64,000 bases of DNA from Knoellia sp031844405 (GTDB taxonomy: Bacteria; Actinomycetota; Actinomycetes; Actinomycetales; Dermatophilaceae). Below, in pieces: positions 16,069 through 25,267 of this stretch. Position numbers and translations under genes: made by a program. Below the pieces are notes generated by a model. That model ran no database searches. It saw only the letters and a program-made list of their open reading frames with translations, and was not told where the DNA came from. The DNA is taken from assembly GCA_031844405.1 (NCBI GenBank), contig JAUZVC010000002.1, forward strand, positions 620,001 through 684,000. Direction: 5' to 3'. The stretch's first letter is position 1, and the number at the start of each line of letters is the position of its first letter.

Positions 16069-16222
16069 CGTTCCTCCTTCTGGCGAGGCGCGGTGCGCTC
16101 TCGCGGACGGGCTTGTGAGTGACGTCCCTGCCCGCTCAGCGCCGACCCAAACCTTCTCGGCGGCGGAAAAGCCCGGCGACGACGACGCGACGTCCCTGGA
16201 ACAACCCGGCCTGGCGGACGGT

Positions 16223-16305
16223 TAGGATGAAGTGAGATGGAGCGGGCCCACGGGCTCGACCAGCGGTCGACAACGGCGGGTCGTCATGGACGGCCCGCCC
16301 TTTTT
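16223..16305 (+). ncRNA. leader or small RNA with terminator upstream of ndh
   Basis: A -10-like TAGGAT (16223-16228) would start a transcript near 16235. The next 70 bases hold a hairpin TCGACC-AGC-GGTCGA and a terminator: an 11-bp stem (16275-16285 with 16289-16299, one G-U pair) followed by CTTTTT (16300-16305). An ATG at 16237, eight bases past the -10, could be translated leaderless through the terminator. The element ends 50 bases before ndh. It is either an attenuator for ndh or a short RNA of its own. The region 16069-16222 shows nothing else. Confidence 0.5.
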
Positions 16306-16355
16306 GTCAGTGGCAGGCCGGCCAGCTCACCCGGCCACTCTCGAGGAGGCACAGC

Positions 16356-17756
16356 ATGGCCACGCACAGGGTCGTCGTCATCGGTTCCGGCTTCGGCGGG
16401 CTCTTCGGCACGCAGGCACTGCGGCGCCGCAAGGACGTCGAGGTCACTCTCGTCGCCAAGACGACCCACCACCTCTTCCAGCCGCTGCTCTACCAAGTGG
16501 CGACCGGCATCCTCTCCGAGGGGGCGATCTCGCCGAGCACGCGCGAGATCCTCGCCCGCCAGAAGAACGCCCGGGTCATCCTCGGCACGGTCGTCGCGAT
16601 CGACCTCGACGCCAAGACCGTGACGAGCGAGGTGCTCGGACGGGAGACGGTGACGCCCTTCGACACCCTGCTCGTCGCTGCAGGCGCCGGGCAGTCCTAC
16701 TTCGGCAACGACCACTTCGCCGAGTACGCACCGGGCATGAAGAGCATCGACGACGCCCTGGAGCTGCGCGGCCGCATCTTCGGCTCCTTCGAGTGGGCGG
16801 AGCTCGCCACCGCCCCGGCGGAGCGCGACCGCTACCTCACCTTCGTCGTCGTCGGAGCGGGTCCCACCGGCGTGGAGATGGCCGGTCAGATCGCCGAGCT
16901 CGCGCACCGCACCCTGAGGCGCGACTTCCGCGCCATCGACACCCGACAGGCCCGCATCGTCCTCCTCGACGCCGCGCCCAAGGTGCTGCCGTCCTTCGGC
17001 GACCGGCTCGGCGGCGACGCCCGCGAGCGGCTCACGAAGATGGGAGTCGAGGTCGTGCTCGGCACCAAGGTCGTCGGCGTCGACTCCACCGGCATCGACA
17101 TCGAGACACCCGAGGGCACCCGCGACCGCATCGAGTCGGCGACCAAGGTCTGGGCCGCCGGGGTCCAGGCCTCCGAGCTCGGCGCGATGCTCGCCGAGCA
17201 GTCCGACGCCGAGCTCGACCGCGCCGGACGCGTCAAGGTCAACCCCGACCTCACCCTGCCCGGGCGACCCGACGTCTACGTCGTCGGCGACATGGCCTCC
17301 CTCGACAACCTGCCCGGTGTCGCCCAGGTGGCCATCCAAGGGGCGCGCTACGCCGCGAAGCACCTCAAGGCCCGCCTCGACGGCAAGCCGGCGCCGGAGA
17401 AGTTCTCCTACTTCGACAAGGGCTCGATGGCCACGATCTCGCGGTTCAGTGCGGTCGCGAGCGTCGGCAAGCTCCGCTTCTCGGGGTTCCTCGCCTGGCT
17501 GCTGTGGCTCGCGATCCACATCGTCTACCTCATCGGCTTCAAGCAGCGGATCACGACTCTCCTGCACTGGATGGTGAGCTTCATCGGCCGCGGCCGCTCC
17601 GAGCGCACGGTCACCGCGCAGCAGATCCTCGCGCGCAACATCATCCGCAGCATCCCGCCCGAGGACCTGCCCAGGCTGCCCGTGGTCGAGTCCGACCACG
17701 CACCGGCTCCCGAGCCGCGCACCGACGATGCGGCCGAGGTCGAGCGCGTCGGCTGA
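16356..17756 (+). CDS. ndh: type II NADH dehydrogenase
   Basis: A 466-residue single-subunit NADH:quinone oxidoreductase. The N-terminal FAD loop is VVVIGSGFGGLFG, the NADH loop is VVVGAGPTGVEMAG (near residue 165), and the second FAD contact is VYVVGDMASL. A C-terminal amphipathic and hydrophobic stretch (LAWLLWLAIHIVYLIGF) anchors it to the membrane. ATG 16356 follows GAGGAGG. It sits behind a leader with an intrinsic terminator, so expression may be attenuated. The stop TGA is directly followed by GCGGACGGCATAC. Confidence 0.92.
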   Translation: MATHRVVVIGSGFGGLFGTQALRRRKDVEVTLVAKTTHHLFQPLLYQVATGILSEGAISPSTREILARQKNARVILGTVVAIDLDAKTVTSEVLGRETVTPFDTLLVAAGAGQSYFGNDHFAEYAPGMKSIDDALELRGRIFGSFEWAELATAPAERDRYLTFVVVGAGPTGVEMAGQIAELAHRTLRRDFRAIDTRQARIVLLDAAPKVLPSFGDRLGGDARERLTKMGVEVVLGTKVVGVDSTGIDIETPEGTRDRIESATKVWAAGVQASELGAMLAEQSDAELDRAGRVKVNPDLTLPGRPDVYVVGDMASLDNLPGVAQVAIQGARYAAKHLKARLDGKPAPEKFSYFDKGSMATISRFSAVASVGKLRFSGFLAWLLWLAIHIVYLIGFKQRITTLLHWMVSFIGRGRSERTVTAQQILARNIIRSIPPEDLPRLPVVESDHAPAPEPRTDDAAEVERVG

Positions 17757-17823
17757 GCGGACGGCATACGGGGCGGTCGGGGCCGCCCCGCTCCGTCACG
17801 AGTGTCGGGAGCCCGGCGGCACG

Positions 17824-17829
17824 TAGGGT
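17824..17829 (+). promoter_or_regulatory. -10 box TAGGGT, leaderless promoter
   Basis: TAGGGT ends six bases before ATG 17836. A dispersed word copy (17757-17769) lies 54 bases upstream. Confidence 0.5.
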
Positions 17830-17835
17830 GGCGCC

Positions 17836-19122
17836 ATGCCGCTCGACTACCCGGTCCACGAGCGCACCCTGCCCAACGGGCTGCGTGTCGTCGTCTCGCC
17901 GGACCCCAGCGTTCCCAACGTCACGGTCAACATCTGGGTGGGCGTCGGCTCGCGCCACGAGTCCCCGGGGCGCACCGGCTTCGCCCACCTCTTCGAGCAC
18001 CTCATGTTCCAGGGCTCGCGCAACGTCGCGAGCGGGGAGCACTTCGAGGCGCTCATGAGCCAGGGCGGGCGGCTCAACGCGACGACATGGTTCGACCGCA
18101 CCAACTACTTCGAGACCGTGCCCAAGGGCGCCCTCGAGCTCGCGCTCTGGCTCGAGGCCGACCGCCACGGCCACCTCCTCGACGCCGTGACGCAGGCCAA
18201 CCTCGACAACCAGCGCGACGTGGTCAAGGAGGAGAAGCGCCAGCGCTACGACAACCAGCCCTACGGCAACGCGCTCATCGACGTCTATGCCGCGACCTTC
18301 CCCGAGGGCCACCCCTACCACCACCCGACGATCGGGTCGATGGAGGACCTCGACGCGGCCAGCCTCGAGGACGTCCACGAGTTCTTCCGCCGTCACTACG
18401 CGCCCGACAACACCGTGCTCACCCTCTGCGGCGACGTCACCCCAGAGGACGGGTTCGCCCTTGTGGAGCGCTATTTCGGCGCGATCGAGCCGCGCGCGGA
18501 GGAGCGCCGCGGCCCGGTCGAGCCGCTCGCACCGCTGGCCGAGCCGGTGCGTGTCGACCGACGGGAGGAGGTCCCCAACGACCGGCTCCACGTCGCCTTC
18601 AGGCTGCCCGTGGACGAGACCCCCGAGTTCGACGCGGTGAGCCTCGCGCTCGACGCCCTCGGCGGGCTCGCGTCGTCGCGCCTCGTCCGCCGCCTCGTCC
18701 GCAAGGAGCAGAAGGCGCTCGGCGTGCACGCGACGTCGTGGGGCTTCGTCGACGGGGTCTCGCTCGGGTTCTTCGTCCTGGACGTGGCCGACGAGGCCGA
18801 CACCGAGGAGGTCGAGGCGGTCCTCGTCGAGGAGCTCGAGCGCTTCGCCGTCGAGGGCCCGACCGAGGCCGAGATGGACGCCGCCCTCGCCCAGGCGGAG
18901 CGCGCCTGGCTGTCGATGCTCGCGAGCCAGGAGGAGCGGGCCGACGCCCTCTCGCACTACGCCTCGCTCCACGGCGACCCCGGGCTCGTCAACACCCACC
19001 TCGACCGGCTGCGCGCGGTGACACCCGAGCAGGTGCGCCAGGCCGCGTCGGTCTGGCTGCGTCCGGAGAGTCGGGCCGTGGTCGCCTACCGCGGCGACGT
19101 CGAGACCGAGGAGGTCGCATGA
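17836..19122 (+). CDS. M16 family zinc peptidase (catalytic subunit)
   Basis: A 428-residue pitrilysin/insulinase-type peptidase. The inverted zinc motif is H51-L-F-E-H55, with the third ligand glutamate expected in the downstream segment VVKEEKRQRYDNQPYG. Both M16 domains are present. It is coupled by ATGA (19119-19122) to a second M16-like gene without the motif; such pairs form a heterodimer with one active and one structural subunit. No signal peptide is seen, so it is probably cytoplasmic. The mRNA appears leaderless. Confidence 0.88.
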   Translation: MPLDYPVHERTLPNGLRVVVSPDPSVPNVTVNIWVGVGSRHESPGRTGFAHLFEHLMFQGSRNVASGEHFEALMSQGGRLNATTWFDRTNYFETVPKGALELALWLEADRHGHLLDAVTQANLDNQRDVVKEEKRQRYDNQPYGNALIDVYAATFPEGHPYHHPTIGSMEDLDAASLEDVHEFFRRHYAPDNTVLTLCGDVTPEDGFALVERYFGAIEPRAEERRGPVEPLAPLAEPVRVDRREEVPNDRLHVAFRLPVDETPEFDAVSLALDALGGLASSRLVRRLVRKEQKALGVHATSWGFVDGVSLGFFVLDVADEADTEEVEAVLVEELERFAVEGPTEAEMDAALAQAERAWLSMLASQEERADALSHYASLHGDPGLVNTHLDRLRAVTPEQVRQAASVWLRPESRAVVAYRGDVETEEVA

Positions 19123-20477
19123 GCACCACAGCCGTGTCTCGCCCCGAGGTCGCGCCGCCCGAGCCGTGGGCCTTTCCTCTCCCCGACGAGTCGGTGACCC
19201 AGAACGGCATACGTCTTCTCTCGTATGCCGTCCCCGGCCAGTACGTCGTCTCTTTGCGTCTCGTCGTGCCCCTCTCGCTGACCGACGAGCCGGCCGACCG
19301 CGAGGGCGTGGCCGCGATGACTGCCCGGTTGCTCGACGAGGGCACCACCCGGCACTCGAGTGAGGAGTTCGCCGAGCTCATGGAGCGCACCGGCATGGCG
19401 CTCGGTGCGTCGGTGACCGACGGTGGCCTCAGTGTCGACGTCGACGTGCCGCAGCGGCTGCTGCCCGAGGCGCTCGACCTCCTGCGTCAGGCGCTGTCCG
19501 AACCGGCCTTCCCCGAGGCCGAGGTCCGCCGCATCCTGCGGAGCAGGCTCGCCGAGATCGAGCAGGAGCGCGCCTCCGCGCCGCACCGCGCCGCCCGTGA
19601 GCTCGGTGCCACGTTGTGGGCGCCGACCGAGCGCGCGTCGCGCCCAGCTGCCGGCCGTCGGGAGACCATCTCGGCGATGGGCCGCGACGACGTCGTCGAC
19701 TTCCACCGCCGCCACGTCGGACCACGGGGAGCGACGCTCGTCGTCGCCGGTGACCTCGACGGGGTCGACGTCCCGGCTGTCGTCGGGGCCACGCTGGGGC
19801 GGTGGACCAACCCCGACCAAGAGGCAGCGACGCCGCCTCGGCCACCTCGACCCGCAGGGGGAGGCCCCCGCGTCGTCCTCGTGGACCGACCCGGCTCGGT
19901 GCAGAGCGAGCTCACCGTCGCGGCCCCCGGACCGGACCGGTCGGTCGCGACCGGCTGGGCGCCCTACCCGGTGCTCAGCTTCGTCGTCGGCGGGTCGCCG
20001 AGCGCCCGCGTCGACGCGGTGCTGCGCGAGGACAAGGGCTACACCTACGGCATCCGCTCGGCGTTCCGGCCGAGGGCCCGCGGCGGCTCGTTCGTCACCG
20101 CCGGGTCGGTGCGTGCGGACTCGACGGTCGACGCCCTGAGGCTGCTCGTCGAGATCCTCGACCGGGCACGGGAAGGGTTCTCGGAGACCGAGATCCGCGG
20201 CGGGGTCGACTACGTCGTCCAGACCGCTCCGGGTCGCTACGCCACCGCCGACGCAGTCGCGGACGAGGCCTCCGCGCTCGCCCTCGAGGGGCTCCCGCTC
20301 GACTTCCAGACGACGACGCTGGCGGCGATGCGCGAGCTCGACGGGGAACGGCTGAGGACGGCATACGCGGAGGTCGCGACGGGGGAGTGGGTCGTCGTCG
20401 TCGTCGGCGACGCGGCGAGCCTGCGCGAGGGAATCGAGGGGCTGGGCCTCGGGCCGGTGACGGTCGTCCCCAACTGA
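19119..20477 (+). CDS. M16-like protein, non-catalytic partner
   Basis: A 452-residue M16-fold protein. Where the catalytic partner has HLFEHLMFQGS, this one reads ARLLDEGTTRHSS, so the zinc residues are missing. A strand rich in arginine and the DKGYTYGIRSAFRPRARGG loop typical of non-catalytic M16 subunits are present. It probably completes the chamber with the upstream product. The first 35 codons contain an inverted pair of the GGCATAC word that forces a rare ATA codon (Asn-Gly-Ile-Arg). Confidence 0.85.
   Translation: MSTTAVSRPEVAPPEPWAFPLPDESVTQNGIRLLSYAVPGQYVVSLRLVVPLSLTDEPADREGVAAMTARLLDEGTTRHSSEEFAELMERTGMALGASVTDGGLSVDVDVPQRLLPEALDLLRQALSEPAFPEAEVRRILRSRLAEIEQERASAPHRAARELGATLWAPTERASRPAAGRRETISAMGRDDVVDFHRRHVGPRGATLVVAGDLDGVDVPAVVGATLGRWTNPDQEAATPPRPPRPAGGGPRVVLVDRPGSVQSELTVAAPGPDRSVATGWAPYPVLSFVVGGSPSARVDAVLREDKGYTYGIRSAFRPRARGGSFVTAGSVRADSTVDALRLLVEILDRAREGFSETEIRGGVDYVVQTAPGRYATADAVADEASALALEGLPLDFQTTTLAAMRELDGERLRTAYAEVATGEWVVVVVGDAASLREGIEGLGLGPVTVVPN
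19204..19231. repeat. inverted GGCATAC pair inside a coding region
   Basis: ACGGCATACG (19204-19213) and CGTATGCCGT (19222-19231) form a perfect 10-bp stem with an 8-base loop within the start of the non-catalytic M16 gene. The codons used include ATA and TAT, both rare in this genome. Confidence 0.75.
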
Positions 20478-20492
20478 GCCCCGCGGTGTCGG

Positions 20493-21275
20493 TCAGAGAC
20501 CGATGCGGCCGAGCACCTCGTCGTGGAGAAGGCCGTTCGTGGCCACCGCGTTGCCGCCGAAGGGACCGTCCTCGCCCTTGAGCGAGGTGAAGCGGCCGCC
20601 CGCCTCGGTGACGATGGGGACGAGTGCGACCATGTCGTGGAGCCCGAGCTCGGGCTCGGCGGCGATGTCGACGGCGCCCTCGGCGAGGAGCATGTAGGAC
20701 CAGAAGTCGCCGAAGGCGCGCTCGCGCCAGCAGTCGCGGGCGAGGTCGAGGACCGCCTCCTGGCGACCGACGGCCTCCCAGGAGGTCGCGGAGCTGTAGG
20801 ACAGCGATGCGTCCTCGAGGCGAGACACCTTCGACACCGAGATGCGCGACGCCGAGGTGAGGCTGCGCCCGGCCCAGGCGCCGCTTCCGACGGCCGCCCA
20901 CCACCGCCGGTTGAGGGCGGGGGCGGCGACGAGCCCGAGGACCGGCTGTCCGTCGTCGATGAGCCCGATGAGGGTCGCCCAGACCGGCACGCCGCGGACG
21001 AAGTTGTGTGTGCCGTCGATGGGGTCGATGACCCACTGGCGTGGCCCGTGGCCCGTGGACTCCATCTCCTCGCCGATGACGGCGTCGCGCGGCCGGGTCC
21101 GCTTGAGCTGGGAGCGGACGAGCTCCTCAGCGCTGCGGTCGGCGTCGCTGACGAGGGTGAGGTCGGGCTTGGCCTCGACATGGAGGTCCTCGGAACGGAA
21201 GCGGGACACCGTCACCCGCTCGACGGCGTCCGCGAGGACATGGGCGAGACGCAGGTCGTCGTCGTAGGTCGGCAC
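20493..21275 (-). CDS. hisN: histidinol-phosphatase (inositol monophosphatase fold)
   Basis: A roughly 260-residue IMPase-family enzyme. The metal motif is WVIDPIDGTHNF, preceded by GEE in VIGEEMES, and the second motif is in PELGLHDMVALVPIVTEAGG. The W-S-Y and E-L-G-L-H-D features fit the actinobacterial HisN subgroup, which makes histidinol from its phosphate; other IMPases remain possible. I prefer GTG 21275 because a -10-like TACGGT (complement of 21283-21288) lies seven bases before it; GTG 21284 would overlap that box. It is convergent with the M16 pair. Confidence 0.8.
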   Translation of the reverse strand: MPTYDDDLRLAHVLADAVERVTVSRFRSEDLHVEAKPDLTLVSDADRSAEELVRSQLKRTRPRDAVIGEEMESTGHGPRQWVIDPIDGTHNFVRGVPVWATLIGLIDDGQPVLGLVAAPALNRRWWAAVGSGAWAGRSLTSASRISVSKVSRLEDASLSYSSATSWEAVGRQEAVLDLARDCWRERAFGDFWSYMLLAEGAVDIAAEPELGLHDMVALVPIVTEAGGRFTSLKGEDGPFGGNAVATNGLLHDEVLGRIGL

Positions 21276-21470
21276 GTCCGTCACCGTAGCCCCTCGGGAC
21301 GGTCACAATCGGGTCTCGGGTCGGTCACGCCCCTCCCGCCCGTCGCCGATCTGGTCTTACATGGGGACCGCGTGCCTTCCAGGGCATGCGGGGGCCCCCC
21401 GACCGGGACCGGCTCTCACTTGATGTCCGTTCACTTTCCCTGGGACGGATCGACACGTAGGAGGACATCC

Positions 21471-23129
21471 ATGCGAGGAACCACTCGCACGGTGGCCGTT
21501 GCCGGTATCTCGGCAGCAGCACTGCTGCTCGCCGGTTGTGGCGGCGGCAGCGACGAGGGCGGCGAAACGACCGACACCGCGGCCAAGAGCGGCGGCGCCA
21601 TCACGGTCCGTGGCTGCAACCCCGAGAACCCCCTGATCGCGGGCAACACGTCCGAGACGTGTGGTGGCAACGTTCTCGACGTCGTGACGGCCAAGCTCGT
21701 CAAGTACAACGTCGACACCGCCGCCCCCGAGAACGACATCGCTGAGTCGATCGAGACCTCGGACAACCAGACCTTCACGGTCAAGCTCAAGAAGGACTAC
21801 AAGTTCCACGACGGCACCGTCGTCAAGGCCAAGAACTTCGTCGACGCCTGGAACTACACCGCTTACGGTCCCAACGCCCAGCTCGGCTCCTACTTCTTCG
21901 AGCCCATCGAGGGCTACGGCGACCTCCAGTCCGAGGACCCGGACGGCGAGGAGGGCCCGCAGAAGGCTCCCGAGCCCAAGGCCAAGGAGATGACCGGTCT
22001 CAAGGTCGTCGACGACACCACCTTCACCATCAAGACCACCGAGAAGGTCTCGAACCTCCCGGTGCGCCTGGGTTACACCGCCTTCGCGCCGCAGCCCGAC
22101 GCGTTCTTCGCCGACCCCAAGACGTTCGGTGACAAGCCGATCGCGGCCGGCCCCTACAAGGTCGACAGCTGGACCAAGAACGCCGAGATCAAGCTCTCGA
22201 AGTTCGCCGACTACAGCGGCGACAAGAAGGGCAACCTCGACAGCATCACGTTCAAGATCTACCAGGACAGCAACGCGGCCTACGCCGACGTCCAGGCCAA
22301 CCAGCTCGACGTGACCGACGAGGTCCCGGCCAGCGCCCAGATCGACGACAAGTACAAGACCGACCTTCCGGACCGCAACCTCCAGAAGCCGGTCGGCGTC
22401 ATCCAGACGATCACCACGGCCCCGGCCAAGGTGGACCCGAACTACGGTCCGGAGATCCGCAAGGCCATCTCGATGGCGATCAACCGCGAGGCCATCATCA
22501 AGGCCATCTTCAACGGCTCGCGTGAGCCCGCCACCGGCTGGGTCTCCCCGGTCGTCGACGGCTACAAGGCCGACGTCTGTGGCGAGTTCTGCAAGTACGA
22601 CCCGGCCAAGGCCAAGGAGCAGCTCGCGAAGGCCGGCGGCTTCAAGGGCGGCAAGATGACCCTCTCGTACAACGCTGACGCGTCGCACAAGGAGTGGACC
22701 GAGGCCACCTGCAACAGCATCAAGCAGGCTCTCGGTGTCGACTGTGTCGCCACCCCCGTGGTCGACTTCTCCACCTTCCGGACCCAGATCCACGACCGGA
22801 AGATGAAGGGCATGTTCCGCACCGGTTGGCAGATGGACTACCCGTCGATCGAGAACTTCCTCGCGCCGCTCTACGGCACGGGCGCCTCGTCCAACGACGG
22901 TGACTTCTCCGACCCGGAGTTCGACGCCAAGCTCAAGGAGGCCGCTGCGGCCACCGACGCTGCCGAGGCGAACAAGCTCTACCAGGAGGCCGAGGCCATC
23001 ATCGCCCGCGACATGGCCACCATCCCGCTGTGGTACTCGACGGCCACCTTCGGCTGGTCCGACAAGGTCACCAACGTCAAGTCCACGCCGTTCGGTGTCC
23101 CGGACTACGCGAGCATCTCGCTGAAGTGA
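21471..23129 (+). CDS. oligopeptide-type ABC transporter substrate-binding lipoprotein
   Basis: A 552-residue family 5 solute-binding protein. The signal peptide ends in the lipobox LLAGC (Cys22), followed by a Gly/Ser/Asp linker, so it is a membrane-anchored lipoprotein. The body has FTVKLKKDYKFHDGTVVKAK and the late WYSTATFGWSDKV typical of peptide binders. Its fold is shared by nickel and dipeptide binders, so the ligand is not fixed. ATG 21471 follows AGGAGG. It leads a five-gene transporter operon; a hairpin after it probably raises its level over the membrane genes. Lysine content is high for this genome. Confidence 0.88.
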   Translation: MRGTTRTVAVAGISAAALLLAGCGGGSDEGGETTDTAAKSGGAITVRGCNPENPLIAGNTSETCGGNVLDVVTAKLVKYNVDTAAPENDIAESIETSDNQTFTVKLKKDYKFHDGTVVKAKNFVDAWNYTAYGPNAQLGSYFFEPIEGYGDLQSEDPDGEEGPQKAPEPKAKEMTGLKVVDDTTFTIKTTEKVSNLPVRLGYTAFAPQPDAFFADPKTFGDKPIAAGPYKVDSWTKNAEIKLSKFADYSGDKKGNLDSITFKIYQDSNAAYADVQANQLDVTDEVPASAQIDDKYKTDLPDRNLQKPVGVIQTITTAPAKVDPNYGPEIRKAISMAINREAIIKAIFNGSREPATGWVSPVVDGYKADVCGEFCKYDPAKAKEQLAKAGGFKGGKMTLSYNADASHKEWTEATCNSIKQALGVDCVATPVVDFSTFRTQIHDRKMKGMFRTGWQMDYPSIENFLAPLYGTGASSNDGDFSDPEFDAKLKEAAAATDAAEANKLYQEAEAIIARDMATIPLWYSTATFGWSDKVTNVKSTPFGVPDYASISLK

Positions 23130-23169
23130 CCCCCACACGTCGGGTGAGCATCTGACCCGGCAAGAGCAG

Positions 23170-23207
23170 GCTGTCGGCCTGCCGGCACTCGCCGGCAGGC
23201 CGACAGC
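23170..23207 (+). terminator. hairpin between the binding-protein and permease genes
   Basis: A perfect 17-bp stem (23170-23186 with 23191-23207) with loop ACTC and no T tract. It lies within the opp-type operon and may be a partial terminator or 3'-end stabiliser giving more binding protein than permease. The rest of the 276-base gap shows only weak promoter-like sequence (CTGACC 23267-23272, TATGTT 23288-23293). Confidence 0.6.
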
Positions 23208-23405
23208 ATGCCGGGGGTACATTTCCCCCTCGGGGCTCCCTGGCCCCACCGGAGCTGTGGGCAACCCTGACCGCTTCTCGGTTCAGGTATGTTGCAGTTC
23301 TGGCCGGCTCACAAAGCCAATCCCAACTTCTCGAGATGAGCGCACGCCGTCTCGCCGTGCCCCTCCGCCACCGCGGACTGGGCCGCAGATGACCCAGGAG
23401 GTGAC

Positions 23406-24335
23406 ATGGGCAAGTACATCGTCAGGCGGCTGTTGCAGATGATCCCAGTGGTGCTGGGAGCAACCTTCATCATCTTCGCCATGGTCTTCGCCCTGCCCGG
23501 AGACCCGACCGCAGGCAAGTGTGGTGAGCGTCCCTGCTCGCCGGAGTACGTCGCGAAGTTCCGCGAGGAGCACAACCTCAACGACCCGCTGCCCGTCCAG
23601 TACGGCAAGTACCTCGGCAAGTTCGTCCAGGGCGACCTGGGCACGAACTTCTACGGCATCCCCGTCAAGGAGGACCTCGCCCAGCGCTACACCATCACCG
23701 GTCGTCTCGCGCTCATGGCGATCGCCTTCGAGGCGGTCATCGGCATCCTCGCCGGTGTGCTGGCCGGTGTGCGCAAGGGGAGGTTCATCGACAACCTCGT
23801 CACCGTGAGCACGCTCTTCGTCATCTCGATCCCGGTGTTCGTCATCGGCGTGCTGCTCCAGTACCTCTTCGGCATCAAGTGGGGGATCTTCCCCGCCACC
23901 GTGCCGAGCCTGGACGCGCCGACGAGCTCGCTCATCCTGCCGGCGTTCGTCCTCGGCTCCCTCTCCATCGCCTACGTCGCGCGCCTCACGAGGACCAACC
24001 TCGTCGAGAACCTGCGCGCCGACTACGTGCGCACCGCCGCCGCGAAGGGCCTCAAGAAGTCCCGGGCCGTCGGCGTGCACACGCTGCGCAACTCGCTCAT
24101 TCCCGTCGTCACCTTCATCGGTGCCGACTTCGGCGGACTCCTCGGTGGGGCCATCGTGACCGAGCGCATCTTCAACATCCAGGGAGTGGGTGGCTACATC
24201 TGGAAGGGCATCAACTCCCGTGACGGTGTCGCCGTCGTCTCCGCGGTGACCGTGCTCGTCATCGTGTACCTGCTCGTCAACCTGCTCGTCGACCTTCTCT
24301 ACGGCGTGCTCGACCCGAGGATCAGCCATGACTGA
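23406..24335 (+). CDS. oligopeptide ABC transporter permease (OppB type)
   Basis: A 309-residue permease with six predicted membrane helices, starting MGKYIVRRLLQMIPVVLGAT. The inner-membrane coupling loop is DYVRTAAAKGLKKSRAVGVHTLRNSLIP (only the AAAKG core is essential), matching the EAA motif. A short exported loop carries two cysteines (KCGERPC). ATG 23406 follows AGGAGG. Its end overlaps the next permease by eight bases. Confidence 0.9.
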   Translation: MGKYIVRRLLQMIPVVLGATFIIFAMVFALPGDPTAGKCGERPCSPEYVAKFREEHNLNDPLPVQYGKYLGKFVQGDLGTNFYGIPVKEDLAQRYTITGRLALMAIAFEAVIGILAGVLAGVRKGRFIDNLVTVSTLFVISIPVFVIGVLLQYLFGIKWGIFPATVPSLDAPTSSLILPAFVLGSLSIAYVARLTRTNLVENLRADYVRTAAAKGLKKSRAVGVHTLRNSLIPVVTFIGADFGGLLGGAIVTERIFNIQGVGGYIWKGINSRDGVAVVSAVTVLVIVYLLVNLLVDLLYGVLDPRISHD

Positions 24336-25251
24336 CTCGCTTGCCGTCAGCGTCCAGCCCACGGCCGGCGACGACGTGGGCGAGGCCCGCTCGCTCGCCC
24401 AGGACGCCTGGCGCTCCCTGCGCAAGAACAAGCTGTTCTGGATCTCGGTCTCGCTCATCGCGGTCTTCGTGCTCATGGCCATCTGGCCCTCGCTCTTCAC
24501 CAGGACCGACCCCGGGTTCGGCGACATCAACAACGTGCGCGCGACCCCCAGCGGCGACGCGTGGTTCGGGACCGACACCCAGGGCTACGACATCTTCGCC
24601 CGCACCATCTACGGTGCGCGCGCGTCGATCATCGTCGGCATCCTCACGTCGCTGACCACGCTGCTCGTCGGCGGAGCGATCGGCATCATCGCCGGCTTCT
24701 ACGGCGGCTGGATCGACGCGGTGGTCTCGCGGATCACCGACATCTTCTTCGCGATCCCGCTGCTCCTCGGCGGCATCCTCTTCATGTCGAGCTTCCCCAA
24801 CAACCCGCAGTCGACGCCCTACTTCGTCATCGTCGGCAAGGTCGTCCTCACCCTGACGATCTTCGGGTGGCCCTCGATCGCGCGCCTCATGCGCTCGAGC
24901 GTGCTCCAGGTCAAGCCCAACGAGTACGTCCTCGCGGCCCGCGCCCTCGGTGCCAGCCCGTGGCGGATCATCCGGTCGCACATCCTCCCCAACGCCCTGG
25001 CCCCGGCGATCGTCGTCTCGACGATCAACCTCGGCGCCTACATCGTGGCGGAGGCGACCCTGTCGTTCCTCGGCATCGGCCTCACCCCGCCTGCGATCTC
25101 GTGGGGTGTGGCCATCAGCGACGCCCTCGTGGCCGTGCGCACCTACCCGCACATCCTTCTCTTCCCCAGTCTGTTCCTCAGCCTCGCGGTGCTGGCGTTC
25201 ATCCTGCTCGGCGATGCCGTGCGCGACGCCTTCGACCCGAAGTCTCGATGA
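24328..25251 (+). CDS. oligopeptide ABC transporter permease (OppC type)
   Basis: A 307-residue second permease. An N-terminal cytoplasmic segment (AQDAWRSLRKNKLFW) precedes the first helix; WFGTDTQGYDIFART is the conserved family region; the EAA coupling loop appears as VLAARALGASPWRIIRSHIL. It overlaps the OppB-type gene by eight bases and should form a heterodimer with it. Confidence 0.9.
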   Translation: MTDSLAVSVQPTAGDDVGEARSLAQDAWRSLRKNKLFWISVSLIAVFVLMAIWPSLFTRTDPGFGDINNVRATPSGDAWFGTDTQGYDIFARTIYGARASIIVGILTSLTTLLVGGAIGIIAGFYGGWIDAVVSRITDIFFAIPLLLGGILFMSSFPNNPQSTPYFVIVGKVVLTLTIFGWPSIARLMRSSVLQVKPNEYVLAARALGASPWRIIRSHILPNALAPAIVVSTINLGAYIVAEATLSFLGIGLTPPAISWGVAISDALVAVRTYPHILLFPSLFLSLAVLAFILLGDAVRDAFDPKSR

Positions 25252-25267
25252 GCAGGAAGGCAGCTCA

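Noticed and set aside
16223..16305. Interpretation of the ndh leader as the actinobacterial 6C RNA
   Set aside because: The loops lack the runs of six or more cytosines that define that RNA.
21360..21422. A 20-codon ORF upstream of the peptide-binding lipoprotein
   Set aside because: No ribosome-binding site, no proper -10 spacing and no residue run suggesting attenuation.
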